Shown here: positions 22,375 to 33,136 of the stretch, one piece after another
Numbering within the stretch: the first letter of the stretch is position 1
Layout: each line of letters starts with the position of its first letter
NCBI RefSeq assembly: GCF_001039355.2
Contig: NW_019775629.1
Span: 100,144-135,765, forward strand
DNA from: Lingula anatina
Taxonomy: Eukaryota; Brachiopoda; Lingulata; Lingulida; Lingulidae
DNA: 35,622 bases
Reading direction: 5' to 3'
The notes under the pieces: model-generated
Told to the model about the DNA's origin: nothing
The model's database searches: none
What the model saw: only the letters and a program-made list of their open reading frames with translations
Program-made: the position numbers and the translations under genes

Positions 22375-25300
22375 ATGAATAATTTGGACTATAAGCAAAG
22401 GGGAAGTAGACGTCACTGTGTATTATTGGTGGCCGCCATATGGACAGTGGTCGCAGTAGACGTCGTGCAGGGTAACGGACGGCTGGTCTCCCCTCCTATG
22501 AGGTCCAGCGCGTGGAGATTTGGGTTCCCCACCCCCAGAAATTACGACGATCACGCTCTGAACTGCGGTGGATGGCATGTAAGTACTGGTACTTCACATA
22601 CTGTACATGTATGTTTAATTACACGCTGCGTGTGTGCGTGTGTGCGTGTGTGCATGTGTGCACTCGCGTGAGAAGATGTATGACGGTCCACGAAAGTCCA
22701 GAAGAATGAGTTATAAAAACATGAAATCAATAAAATAACCATAATTATTGAAAAGTCTTTCCTCGAAATATAAATGAGATCTGTATCAATAGCAAATTAA
22801 TATTTACCAAATAAAAAATAAATTAAGAAATGTATAAATGGACTGTGTTTATAGATTGAACGTGTAACCATAAACAAAAGAGGAACATGTTATACCAGAT
22901 AAGTGTGTATATCTCTTACTGCGTAAATGACTTTTCCTACTATTAGGCAAGAAAAAAAGTCTTTTTCATTTCATAAATGACATCATTATTATTATAAAGT
23001 ATAAAACGTCTGTTTGCTTTCCAACGATTCTATGCTAAGATATATCTTATGAAATCCCCTGTTTCAGGCCAAAATAATAACATCCTCGCATCTTCAGTTC
23101 ACGAAAAAAATCAGTTTTGTGCGAAAAAATTTATTACTGAAAAATAATTAAAAATACATTTGAGAGGTAATTGTAGGTATTTTTCATTAAACAGTTAAAA
23201 CTGCAGATACTTGACAAGAAAAAATGAATGGCACCGATGGATAACAACTTTTAAGTTTTTAAAAAATGCAAAAAAAGTGAACTTTGATGAAATATGACTA
23301 TTAATCAGCTCGGGCCATGAACTGCGATATGTATCTTAGTAAAAACAAGGTTGATAGCATCAAGAGGAGAGAACTTGTAACAAATGACCTATAGGGTGTC
23401 ACGTCACGTCAACTTAGGTGTGAAGAAGAAGTAAAAACACAATGTTTTTGTGTTAGGAGATCTATCATCATTACGTCATGATACCTCCATATCTGAACTC
23501 TCCATGTGTGTTCAGAGGAAGACTTGGGTGTCATATTCAGGGGTGGATCCAGCGATATTTTCTTACAGTCATCCAAAATATCATTGGTGATCCAGCCTCC
23601 ATTTTGACCCTCTTCCAACAGAAAAAATTACATACTCATTAACGTGAACTTGAAAATCTAACTGTCTTCCGGAAGACCCAGAAGACGGTCTAAATCCGCC
23701 CCTGTATATTGTATTAACTCCCATCGTGTCATTGACCTGATGTTGTAGCCTAATATTCATAGTAACCTTGAGGTTGATTTGTCTATGCTATGTCCGTATA
23801 TAGGAGCAGATATCGCGTAAAACAGATTGTGGTTAAATTCCTTGAACAAGTCAAATCAATGTCTTAAAATGAGAATGAAATAGCTATGGACTAACAAGTA
23901 ATTCAGCAAAAGTATAATTATTAGATACCAACTTTTGCCCACGTTTCACTGACTCACATGTATAAATGCAACTGTTATTCATAGTTCTTTTCCTCTCGTT
24001 CAAAACTTTGTAGCCCGAGGCGTTTAGGCGGTATGGTACGTCACGGAAATGGATAATAAAGTTAATCACAGTACATGCAAATATCATGTCTGAAGGTTAG
24101 CTATGGTATACATCCATGTTGAAGTTGACTTGTTTTTGCGTGCGTGATTAATATACGTGAAACCACAAATCACTGCATCTCAGGGGCCATTGTTTTGGAA
24201 AATACTCTGAATTTAGTATTTTTAAATCTTTATTAATTCAATCATTTAGTTTAAGACATAAGAACCTCTTAATTTCCCTAAAACCAGTTTCGATGATCGC
24301 GTTATCCAAAGATGAGAGCCTGTTGTGTCTTACCCCTGGGGCTTCATTATAAAAGGACTATTTAATGTATTGTGGGGTCTTGGGGTTATATTAAAGCACC
24401 CTCACATGCAAATTTACATAAAAAAGAAAAGGGAGATGGAAAAAAGATAAAAGGCCTTTATTATTACCTGTTAATTTGATGAAGAGTAGGATTAGCTAAA
24501 GTTAAATGACCCGTACCCAGCAATATACATTTTTTTTAAGTGTAACCTTTTACCCTATCAGTTTACCAAACTAGACCAAGTGTTAATGTTTGAATTCAGT
24601 GTGGGCCTCTGATGTGTACGCCCTGCATATACCAGTATAATCAGAATCGATAAAGTAAGCAATCGACCGAAGTCGTATACTTGATATAGTATAATAGAAT
24701 AAATAAATAGTCAAGCGTTGGACATTAATTAATGAGATCTTTTACAAAATGAATAATGAAGGATCTGCTTTGTATAATACATTTGTTTTTTTTTTCTTTG
24801 CCTGTTCATATGTTTGTTTTTTATTAAAAATGTTTCCTAGACAAACAGTCATAGATATACATGTGTTTATTGTAGAACCTGTGGGAGGTAAACAACGGAC
24901 ACTGTGGGGTATGTGGCGACCCCTTCCAGGGCCCCAGAGATAACGAGGCAGGGGGCAGGTTTGCCACGGGGTACCTGACTGCCGTCTTTACACAGGTAAA
25001 TATACAGGTTTGTCACGGGGTACCTGACTGCTGTCTTTACACAGGTAAATATACAGGTTTGCCACGGGGTACTTGACTGCCGTCTTTACACAGGTAAATA
25101 TGCAGGAAACTGTGGGAGCCGTGTTGTGTAGGGCGAGGAACTGAAATCGATGACGTAATCATGTTACTCTTTTCTCGTTGGCAGAGAGGACACATTTGTC
25201 TAAAACAATTCAATCTCCAGTGCATGTATATACGGAGAGGTAAAGAGAATCAGCTAGAGAAATCAAAAGACACGCAATGGCTGTGTTGGTGATTTCAGTA

Positions 25301-28300
25301 TAAAACAATAAGTATTTTCGTTTTAAGTCAACGTGTCTTATTATATACACTTGGCACAATAGCCAGTGTCAACATTATAATAAGCTGTCTAGTTTCCTCT
25401 TTTGTTTATCACAATAGGGGCAAACCATACAAACTGTAATTGAATTCACCGCAAACAAACTCGGGGGATGGATCGAGTTCCGTGTGTGCCCTGTGGAAAA
25501 CGAAACTGTTCCCGTGACACAAGCTTGTCTTGACCAGCATCTGCTACGGTTTATGGATGGCAGTGCACGCCACCCTTTACCTGTGAACTTTACGACTGGG
25601 TATCATAGCTATAGTTTACAACTACCGTACGACGTGCATGGGTTCCACTGTGTGTTGCAATGGAAGTACGTTACAGGTAATGGAAAACTGCACCAATTTC
25701 AATTCATCATTAGTAAGGTTTTGCAGTCATATTCAAGTTCGAGTTATTCAATACTATATTATTTTTTTGTATATTTTTGTGTACATGTATGTGAATCCGC
25801 ATAAATAGATGTTATACCTTTATGTTAATAATGTTTTATTTTTATTTAAAATATCAGCCAATAGTTGGGGATTGGATGCAGCGACGGGGAAGTATTGCCG
25901 AGGGTGTGGCGCTCAGGAGACGTTTTACAACTGTGCCGATATTGCCATTCTTGAAGGCGACACGACGACCACCTCAGCAGCAACAACAACAAAAACAACA
26001 AGGGCTGCGAGCACAGCGCAGTCAGCTACCACACAGTCATCGTCATCAACTACATCGCCGATAACTTCTCCTGTTACAGACACGGCAATGCCTGCTTTGC
26101 CAACTACGCCATTAGCAGCGCTCACATCGACACAGCGACCAACATCAACCAGAACAACAATTTCACCACCTTTAAACAGTACCGGTACACTCACAGAAAC
26201 AGCAACACAGATAATGACAACACTTGAACTGACGACCCTAACAACATCGACACTGCCAACAACAATGATGTCAACATCAAAACCAACGATAACACCACCT
26301 GCTACCCCGCCCATATCAACATCAAAATTGACAACACACTCTACCACACCAACTTCAACACCAATAATAACAACATTTACTACCACATCAACGTCAACAC
26401 CGCCAACAAAAACAAATGTCACCACCCCAACGCCAACACCGACAACAACGAAGCATACTACCACACAAATATCAAACCCGACAGCAACGACATATTCTAC
26501 CACACCAACTTCAACACTGACAACAAGAACGCACACGGCCATTCCAACAGCAACACCGACAACAACAATACTTAGTACCACACCAACATTAACACCGACA
26601 ACAACAACAACAACAACTACTACTACAACGCATACATCAATACCAACAACAAGAACACTTACTACCACACCAACATCAACACCAGCAACAACAAAAATTA
26701 CTACCACACCAACATTAACACCGACAATAACAACAACGATTACTGCCACGCATACGTCGACAACAACGACACATCCTACCACTTCCACATCAACACCTAC
26801 AACAACGACACTTACTACCACTCCCACATCAACACCAAAAAAAACGACACTTACTACTACTCCCACATCAACACCAAAAACAACGGCACTTTCTACTACT
26901 TCCACATCAACACCAACAACAACGACACTTACTACTACTTCCACATCAACACCAAAAACAACGACACTTACTACTACTTCCACATCAACACCAACAACAA
27001 CGACACTTACTACTACGCCCACATCAACAACGTCAACAAAGGCATATTCTACCACAACAACTTCACCAGGGACAACAGCAACGATCACGACTAAACTTTC
27101 AACACCATCAACAACGACACATACTACTATGCCCACATCAACGACTCTTGTATCAACCAATAAGCCAATAGCTTCGACGGCTACCCAAACAGCTTGGACG
27201 ACTGCGACCCAAACAGGAACACCAACCCCGGGAATAACAGAGGCGATGCAAACAACAGCAACAGTGTTGACAAGAAATGATACATTCTCAAGATCTTCCA
27301 CGGCTCCCACTACAATAGAACCTACAACTACAACCAGATCCACCGCCTCAGCCAAAATGACAACATTAGCGCAAATAACAACAACGCCGATAATAACAAC
27401 AGACGGGGGAACCACAGCACCAGCAATTAAGACAGCAGCGTCAATGACGCCAACAGGGGGTACCAGGAGGACAACAACGATGATTATTCCACCAGTAGCA
27501 GATATAACAACATCAACCAAGCCGACAGGAACAGTGTTGCCATCTTTTTCAACAGCAACAGTTACAACTAGAGGTACACCGACAACAACAAGTACATCAA
27601 ATACAGCATCAACAGCAGCGTCAACAACTATAACCCAATCCTTACCAGTAACTTCTGCTTCAACGACGACGACGTCAACGACAACAAAAACACCAACCGC
27701 GTCGACAATGAACACCTCAACAGCTATTATCTCAACGACAGCAACATCTGGACAGACAACAATGTCAGCATTACTGCAAACAACAAAAATATCAACAAGG
27801 ACGCCAGTAGAGATCACAAGGACAAGCTCAACCGCAGCAGTACCGACTTCAGAGGTTATAATACAGGAAGGAGCAGGAACTTCACCACTAGCAACAGCAA
27901 CACTAAATGATCTTCTTCTCGTGTCGTCAACTCCTGATATACCTCGTATTAGCGTCTCACAAACGAGGTCGGAGTCAACAACATCTAAGTCTACAATATA
28001 TGAATACCCGACATCAACAACATTCGCACAAACTACAACTTCTTCAAAGGCATCTGGAGAAGCTGAAGCTACCACCATTTCACCATCTGTAAGGAGTACT
28101 GTTACACTGCCATCGACGACAGCTTCAGCCGTATCAAGTACAAATCCCTCCTCACTGTTGAGCAGCGAGTATGCAACGCCATTAACGACTGCGGCGATAT
28201 TTTCCTCAACAACAAACCCAGTGACACCTTCCTCAGTGGCGCCCTCTGTTTCAATTCCCGGAGATATCTCTTCCACTGTCACAACCACTGGGATATCAGC

Positions 28301-28766
28301 CACGGCCGAAGACACATCATTGACAGGGATGTCCACAGTGACAACGGCACAGGCTATAGGCCACAATACTTCACCTGTGCCTGCATCAACTATGGCAGAA
28401 ATATTCATTACTGGTGCTACAGCTTCTAATGGAATAACCACAACCGTGCCCCCAAGAACCAAACCCAATGTGGATAAAGGCCGCAAGCCCAAAGTGTGCT
28501 TTCCAGTCCCAGTTGGTGACAGTAAACGTGAACGTCACTCCTGGTTAAAGTGTCTAAACCTTTGCCGTACGCCTGGTACATGTCCTAAAGATCAATGCCA
28601 ATGTATTACTGACCACAATGAGTACCTCCTTCTTCGATCACATTACACGTCTTGTCGTGGAAATACTGAGGAGAAAGCGTTTTGCATATCGTGGTGCCGA
28701 AGATTTTTTACATGTCCGGATATATGCAAGTGTTGGTATGAGTCGTATCTTTACAAATTCTCCTAA
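22375..28766 (+). CDS. AA15-like mucin protein lacking the copper histidines, complete (gene 3)
   Basis: Exons are 22375-22578, 24876-24995, 25418-25676 and 25858-28766, all GT..AG, giving 1163 aa. Layout: signal peptide 1-33; AA15-like domain 34-225; Thr/Ser/Pro-rich region about 229-1068 with 13-residue tandem repeats; two six-Cys modules at 1075-1110 and 1127-1153; short tail ending at 1163. As in gene 2, the mature N-terminus is Asn34 not His, and the TAN motif is followed by Lys122 not His, so neither copper histidine is present. Tyr192, NGHCGVCGD and CADIAI are kept. The module spacing C-x17-C-x3-C-x5-C-x4-C-x-C matches the first module of gene 1. Met at 22375 is the first ATG that yields the signal peptide. 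Length far exceeds a usual AA15 protein (about 200-450 residues). I infer a secreted, glycosylated, non-oxidative matrix or mucus protein. Introns are 2297, 422 and 181 bases. Confidence 0.92.
22627..22762. repeat. Insertion with (GTGTGC)n in intron 1 of gene 3, absent from gene 2
   Basis: After ACACGCT the gene 3 intron carries a GTGTGTGC-type microsatellite and about 100 bases of AT-rich DNA before rejoining the gene 2 sequence at CTCGAAATATAAATG. It is a length polymorphism that distinguishes the two units. Confidence 0.8.
23481..23650. other. ~165-bp insertion in intron 1 of gene 3, absent from gene 2
   Basis: Between ATTACGTCATG and CTAACTGTCTTCCGGAAG, gene 3 holds about 165 extra bases. 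The gene 2 intron (near 17290) passes directly from ATTACGCCATG to ACTGTCTGCCGG. The insert includes GGGGTGGATCCAGC, a phrase resembling short non-autonomous elements, but no clear terminal repeats were found. Confidence 0.65.
24963..25106 (+). repeat. 49-bp tandem repeat spanning exon 2 end and splice donor (gene 3, three copies)
   Basis: Three copies of the unit seen twice in gene 2, with donors after 24995, 25044 and 25093 at exact 49-bp spacing. Only the first donor keeps frame with exon 3. The extra copies add 49 and 98 bases, both frame-shifting. Copy number differs by one between the two duplication units. Confidence 0.92.
26555..27030 (+). repeat. 39-bp coding tandem repeats in the Thr-rich exon (gene 3)
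   Basis: The same 13-residue Thr-rich motif as in gene 2 but with about six more units, plus a run of ACA/ACT codons near 26597-26630. The ends are approximate. Thr dominates, with Pro and Ser at regular positions, as expected for dense O-glycosylation. Confidence 0.8.
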
Positions 28767-29833
28767 CATCATATCGATGAGACCACTGCATATGCAGCCT
28801 ATATCAAAGTTAAGTCATGCAATAACATGTTCTATTTTAAAGTGTCCAAATGTTGAGGACCATGAAAATGGTTATAGCCATTAGTACACGGTGGTCTTAT
28901 GAACATCTTGCTCCGTGTGCGAATAAAGTGAAGTAAAAAAAAAAACTTCTGGACATTGGAATCTGGCGAACAATTGGCTAAAATAGTGCATCATCGAAAC
29001 ACGTTGTTAAAAGCCTCAAACGTGTATCTTGGAATGTGACGTCATAATGCATTTGCATTGCCTGGAGGCTGGATTGAGACAGCGTGTCCTTTATTGTTCA
29101 TTCGCCCCACCCAATGCATTTTTTTTTTTGCAGAAAGTGATTTTAGTAAAGACTCGAACTTTTTTCGGATAGCTAGTGTATATACAAATGAATACTGACA
29201 TATACCCAAAGCTTGGTTTATGAACTACGCATTGTTTAAGTAAAGTTTACCTTTAAGATTTGTCGTCAAGTGATGTGTATTTAGCTACCTTTTTCATGAA
29301 AAGTGAAAGAGGCATATCTTGTAAATAAAACTTTCTATCATAATAAATACACATGATGTAAACTGTTTACATGTCCAACTGAAGAACCGCAAACTAAGTC
29401 AACGTTACGCAGTAAGTCTGCCATTTACCTCCTAAAGCGTGTCACTAATTCATTATATCTCAGGGTGCTCTTATAGTATGTCTTATGCTGATCCTATATT
29501 CTGTATGCACTGTATCTCACATTCAAACCCTGTTATAATTAGATTAACTTGAGGATAGAAATATATTTTCAATTTAAATCAAGATTTTTGAAATAAAGGT
29601 ATCCTTTGGGTTTTTTTGTTACCAGTGATGTGCGAAACATTCATAACGAAGTAATTTTACTCGATTACTCATGATATTAAACTCGCCGGACTCGCATTTA
29701 CAATGAAATATGAATAAAGTTTTATTTTCGGTGATTTGAGATTTGATGATTCTACCGGTATTTCCCGTGAAATGTGATCACTATCCCCCAAACGGGACCT
29801 TCTCATATGTTGTTGCTTTGGAACCGACATCTG
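28767..29833. other. 3' flank of gene 3 and intergenic DNA
   Basis: AATAAA at 28922-28927, about 155 bases after the stop and followed by an A-rich run, is the likely polyadenylation signal of gene 3. The remainder is AT-rich with no open frame I can support, up to the conserved block upstream of gene 4. Confidence 0.55.
28922..28927 (+). terminator. Candidate polyadenylation signal of gene 3
   Basis: Canonical AATAAA, with a run of ten A residues beginning about nine bases downstream in genomic DNA. Placement after the stop at 28766 gives a short, plausible 3' untranslated region. Confidence 0.5.
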
Positions 29834-29921
29834 CCAATACTCGATCTGATTGGCTGGTTAGCCCAATACACGTGTCACTTACTGCTGACTGAATCATTAC
29901 ATCAGATACAATACTGTCAAG
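29834..29921 (+). promoter_or_regulatory. Conserved promoter/leader block of gene 4 with inverted CCAAT pair and leader splice donor
   Basis: CCAAT at 29834-29838 and ATTGG at 29849-29853 face each other. TCAAG|GTAAGG at 29917-29927 resembles a splice donor. The same order occurs before gene 5 (34030-34115). An acceptor TTTTATTTTAG at 30608-30618 sits three bases before the ATG of gene 4. I infer a non-coding leader exon ending at 29921 and a 697-bp leader intron; transcript data are needed to confirm it. Confidence 0.5.
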
Positions 29922-30621
29922 GTAAGGTGTTAATGTCTTTCTAGTGTGGCACGTTTCGAAACCTTACGAAATTTAATTACTACAAGGTGCTATCGTTATT
30001 ACACAGCGTACTGTCATGTTGTATGCCGTTTTGTTTAATGTTATATGATGCTGTTACCCTCTATCATGATGGCAGATTATATAGGGAACATGGAAAAAGC
30101 CACCCTTTGACTTTGGGCAGATAGAAGCAATTAAATCTGCACGCGCGCATGTGGTATTGTTCCCGCTCTGTAGGGAGCTACTACAGGAGATTCCTTGGTT
30201 AACTTCAATCTGAAGTAACATGCTATTCATAAGGGGCTATTTTTATCTGTCACAGAGGAGAAAATGATTAAAATCAGAGGAATTAACTGTCTTGATTGCT
30301 GTCAAGGGGACTTAGCTTGGGCCTGTTAAGTGGTAGTGCCTGAGCAGTTGTTGTGCAAACAATTACCAGACATGTAATTAGCCTTGAGATTTCATCACTG
30401 GGTGACAGAGAGCCAAATGACTGTCTATTTATCTAGACACATGTCTGTGATTATCTGTGAAAAATCAATCTGTCGGTAGAGGTAGAGGGTAGGATGCTGC
30501 TGTGTTTTCTGCTGTCGACTTAGTATACGCCAAGAAAATTCCACCAAGCAAGCATATAAACTCTTACTTTAGAAATAAGATACTTCATAAATGACCTTTT
30601 GTAATGTTTTTATTTTAGAAA

Positions 30622-33136
30622 ATGTATATTGGATTCGTTACAATCGTAGCTACAACTGCCTGTTTGTCCGCTGTTATCAGAGGTGCGGAAGCTGTGTGCT
30701 GCTACCCGGTCATCGGTGATTTTTGCGGAGACTGCAGTTTTGTAAGTTTTTTTTTCAATAAGAGACCGGGTCAGTGGTCATTTAGCTCCCAGAATGTCGA
30801 CTTGAAGATTAAATGACATTTGCCTTAAGTGATTGATGCCTTTTACCATTACAAATTATAGAAGTATTTTGCTTTCCCTGACTTTCAATTGTGTGCATTA
30901 CTCTGGAATGCAAATATACCAGCCGAAGCCGGTACTCTTAGACCCCATTTCCAGAGATTAGATCGATCTACTTTAGATCGACCTAACTCCCTGGGGGTTC
31001 ACGAAAGTTAATTACACCCTTACAGCTTCAACCTTGTAATAGGCGGGACGGACATTTAAGCCGGATAATCTGACAGTAATCTAGTGAGACTCCCCGCGGG
31101 GATAGATCGATCTAAAAGCTCTGGGAATACAGCCTTACTGTATGCATGTGCCTAAAACAACCTTAACTCCTTACGAGCATAACTGTGTTGTGTACATATC
31201 TCAAATACCCATTGTTTTGTTTAACAAAATGGACCCTTTTGAATATTGATATTCTACTGGACAGCATGTTCAGTTGGTTTCTTTTAAATATGCTTTCGTC
31301 GGGTAAGATATTGACCTGTCAAACAAGACATGACAATTCTTTGTTTTAGACGTGGAATCACTGTGGAGTAGGAAGCTGCGACCATCTTCTGTGCAACTGC
31401 GAAGGAGGCTGCAGATCTGGTTGTTCAAAATTGACAGTTACAGGATTTTGGAGGTAAGAAGTATTTTTCCAACGTATATTGCGTTTAATTTGTATGCACA
31501 ATGAACAATTTGTTTTTTCATTGAATATGAACCGGTGTTAATTGAACAACTTCTTTGAAAATGAAGACTTGAAAAAAGTTAAAATCTATTATTGAGCATC
31601 ATAGCTTTGATATTTGTTGAGCTAAAAAAGGAAATCAAAAGAATTGGCACACTGCACAGTCAAATTGTCACCAAATTATGTTAATTATTTTCGATACACA
31701 TACCCCCACCCCCAAAAAATATTTTAATATAAAAATCATATAATATTCATATTCTATAACTAAGAGAAATACCAAAGGCCATCGTTTCATCTGTACGAGA
31801 AATGATATTTTAATGGATATTTCTTGCTCTCTGTACGTGCTATAAACATCCCTTGGCAGTCTCATTTGAATATATATGCGAACTCTTGCCCAGCTATACA
31901 TGTACATCCATACATTGGTGTGAGAGTGATGACTATGTAATGTGCGTACAATGTTACGTCATTTATGGGACTTTTAAGAACTGGAGGGATGCATAAATAG
32001 AATAATTTACCACCAAACAATAGATCAAAGTGCACTTTTGGAAGATAATGGTCGTATAAGACACAAGAAGTTGTGATTTATATGCTGTGAATGCTGTGTA
32101 TATGTAACATTAGATTTGCAAAAGAATAGACGTCAAAGGAATTGGCATACTGCGAGGTCAAATGGTAGACAAATTATCTTAAATGTTTTTGCTACACCCC
32201 CCCCCCAAAAAAAAAATAAATAAATAAATAAAAGGAAAAATAATATATAGGGCAATTTACAACCAAACATTTGAAGGAGGTGTAGTTTTAAAACTACTTC
32301 TGGAAGATTTCATTCGTATAAAAATAATGGATGTGGTTTAAGGGTTTACATGTATACTTGGAATCCACGCTCTGTGTATATGTAACAAATATATTCTATT
32401 AAGGAGCCGTTGCACTTGCTATCGTACAGGCAAGAGGTCCGCGGGTGAAGATCAAGATTATAGCATTGACCCTAGTGTAGTATTCAGTAACACTGATACA
32501 GACAGGTAAGTGATGTAGGTGTGGATTACAGCATTGACCCTAGTGTAGTATTCAGCAACACTGATACAAACAGGTAAGTGATGTAGGTGTAGATTACAGC
32601 ATTGACGCTAGTGTAGTATTCAGTAACACTGATACAGACAGGTAAGTGATCAGTGTAGATGGAGTTTTGTTTAGTTACATACAGGATAAAGGTGGATTCC
32701 CTTCATAATTATGATTTGAAAACAACGAATAAGAGTATATTTAGTTGTAGATCTGAAGCGTTGTAATTCTACACAACAAAGAATGTGTTTATATTAGCAT
32801 TTAATATGCTATATTTTAACAGGTGGTTACCGTCATTTCAGATTTATCATAAATTTTAACGTCAAAATTATTCGCGTCGTGTTCTTATTGCTATGTTTCA
32901 ATGTGAAGTAACCATAAGCCATTAAGACACGAGCTTCAGTAGAAATAAATATCATATTTTGATTACAAACCATTTTTTACAGAAATGAGCAGCTGTCCAG
33001 AGAGGAATACATTCGTGCTGCAATGAACCTGAACAGAAACACAAGATCTGAGGACATTCACGCTGAATTCACGGAGAAAGACAAAAATGGCGACGACATG
33101 ATTAGTTTGGATGAATTTGAAACAAAGAATGAATGA
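30622..33136 (+). CDS. Small secreted Cys-rich protein with a C-terminal EF-hand pair (gene 4)
   Basis: Coding exons are 30622-30741, 31350-31453, 32404-32505 and 32983-33136, with GT..AG introns of phases 0, 2 and 2, giving 159 aa. Residues 1 to about 24 look like a signal peptide (GFVTIVATTACLSAV). Residues 26-80 hold 12 Cys, starting CCYPVIGDFCGDC and ending CTC; I do not recognise this domain. Two canonical EF-hand loops follow: D106-T-D108-R-N110, then L-S to E117, and D142-K-N144-G-D146, then I-S to E153. A calcium-binding pair is therefore expected. The first loop is split by intron 3. The product may be an extracellular calcium-binding matrix protein, but that is inference. Introns are 608, 950 and 477 bases. 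Gene 5 is a relative in the same orientation. Confidence 0.85.
30941..31134. mobile_element. MITE-like element in intron 1 of gene 4 (copy 2)
   Basis: A 194-bp element flanked by TTA on both sides (30938-30940 and 31135-31137). Its terminal inverted repeats are imperfect: the left end has TTCCAGAGATTAGATCGATC, and the right end is the inverse of a similar phrase ending GATCGATCTA. The 3-bp TTA duplication and lack of coding sequence fit a PIF/Harbinger-type MITE. The interior resembles 3907-4170. Confidence 0.6.
31620..32390 (+). repeat. Diverged internal tandem duplication in intron 2 of gene 4
   Basis: 31638-31720 (AATTGGCACACTGCACAGTC and on to a C-rich run) resembles 32138-32215. 31995-32112 (TTTACCACCAAACA, then GGAAGATAATGGTCGTATAA and TGTGTATATGTAACA) resembles 32262-32388. 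The first copy carries about 280 extra bases in its middle. The second copy contains an AAAT-type microsatellite near 32214-32232. Confidence 0.65.

Larger units (their letters stand above)
21898..28619 (+). repeat. Second unit of the direct duplication (contains gene 3)
   Basis: Homologous to 15850-21894 but about 680 bases longer. The extra length comes from a 135-bp insertion in intron 1 (near 22627-22762), a ~165-bp insertion (near 23481-23650), one extra 49-bp donor repeat, about 85 bases before exon 2 and about 240 bases of extra Thr-rich coding repeats. It is either a true tandem paralogue or a second haplotype placed in tandem. Confidence 0.9.

Noticed and set aside
25925-28492. Long minus-strand open frame (855 aa) opposite gene 3 exon 4
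   Set aside because: Same cause as for gene 2: low-complexity antisense of a Thr-rich exon.
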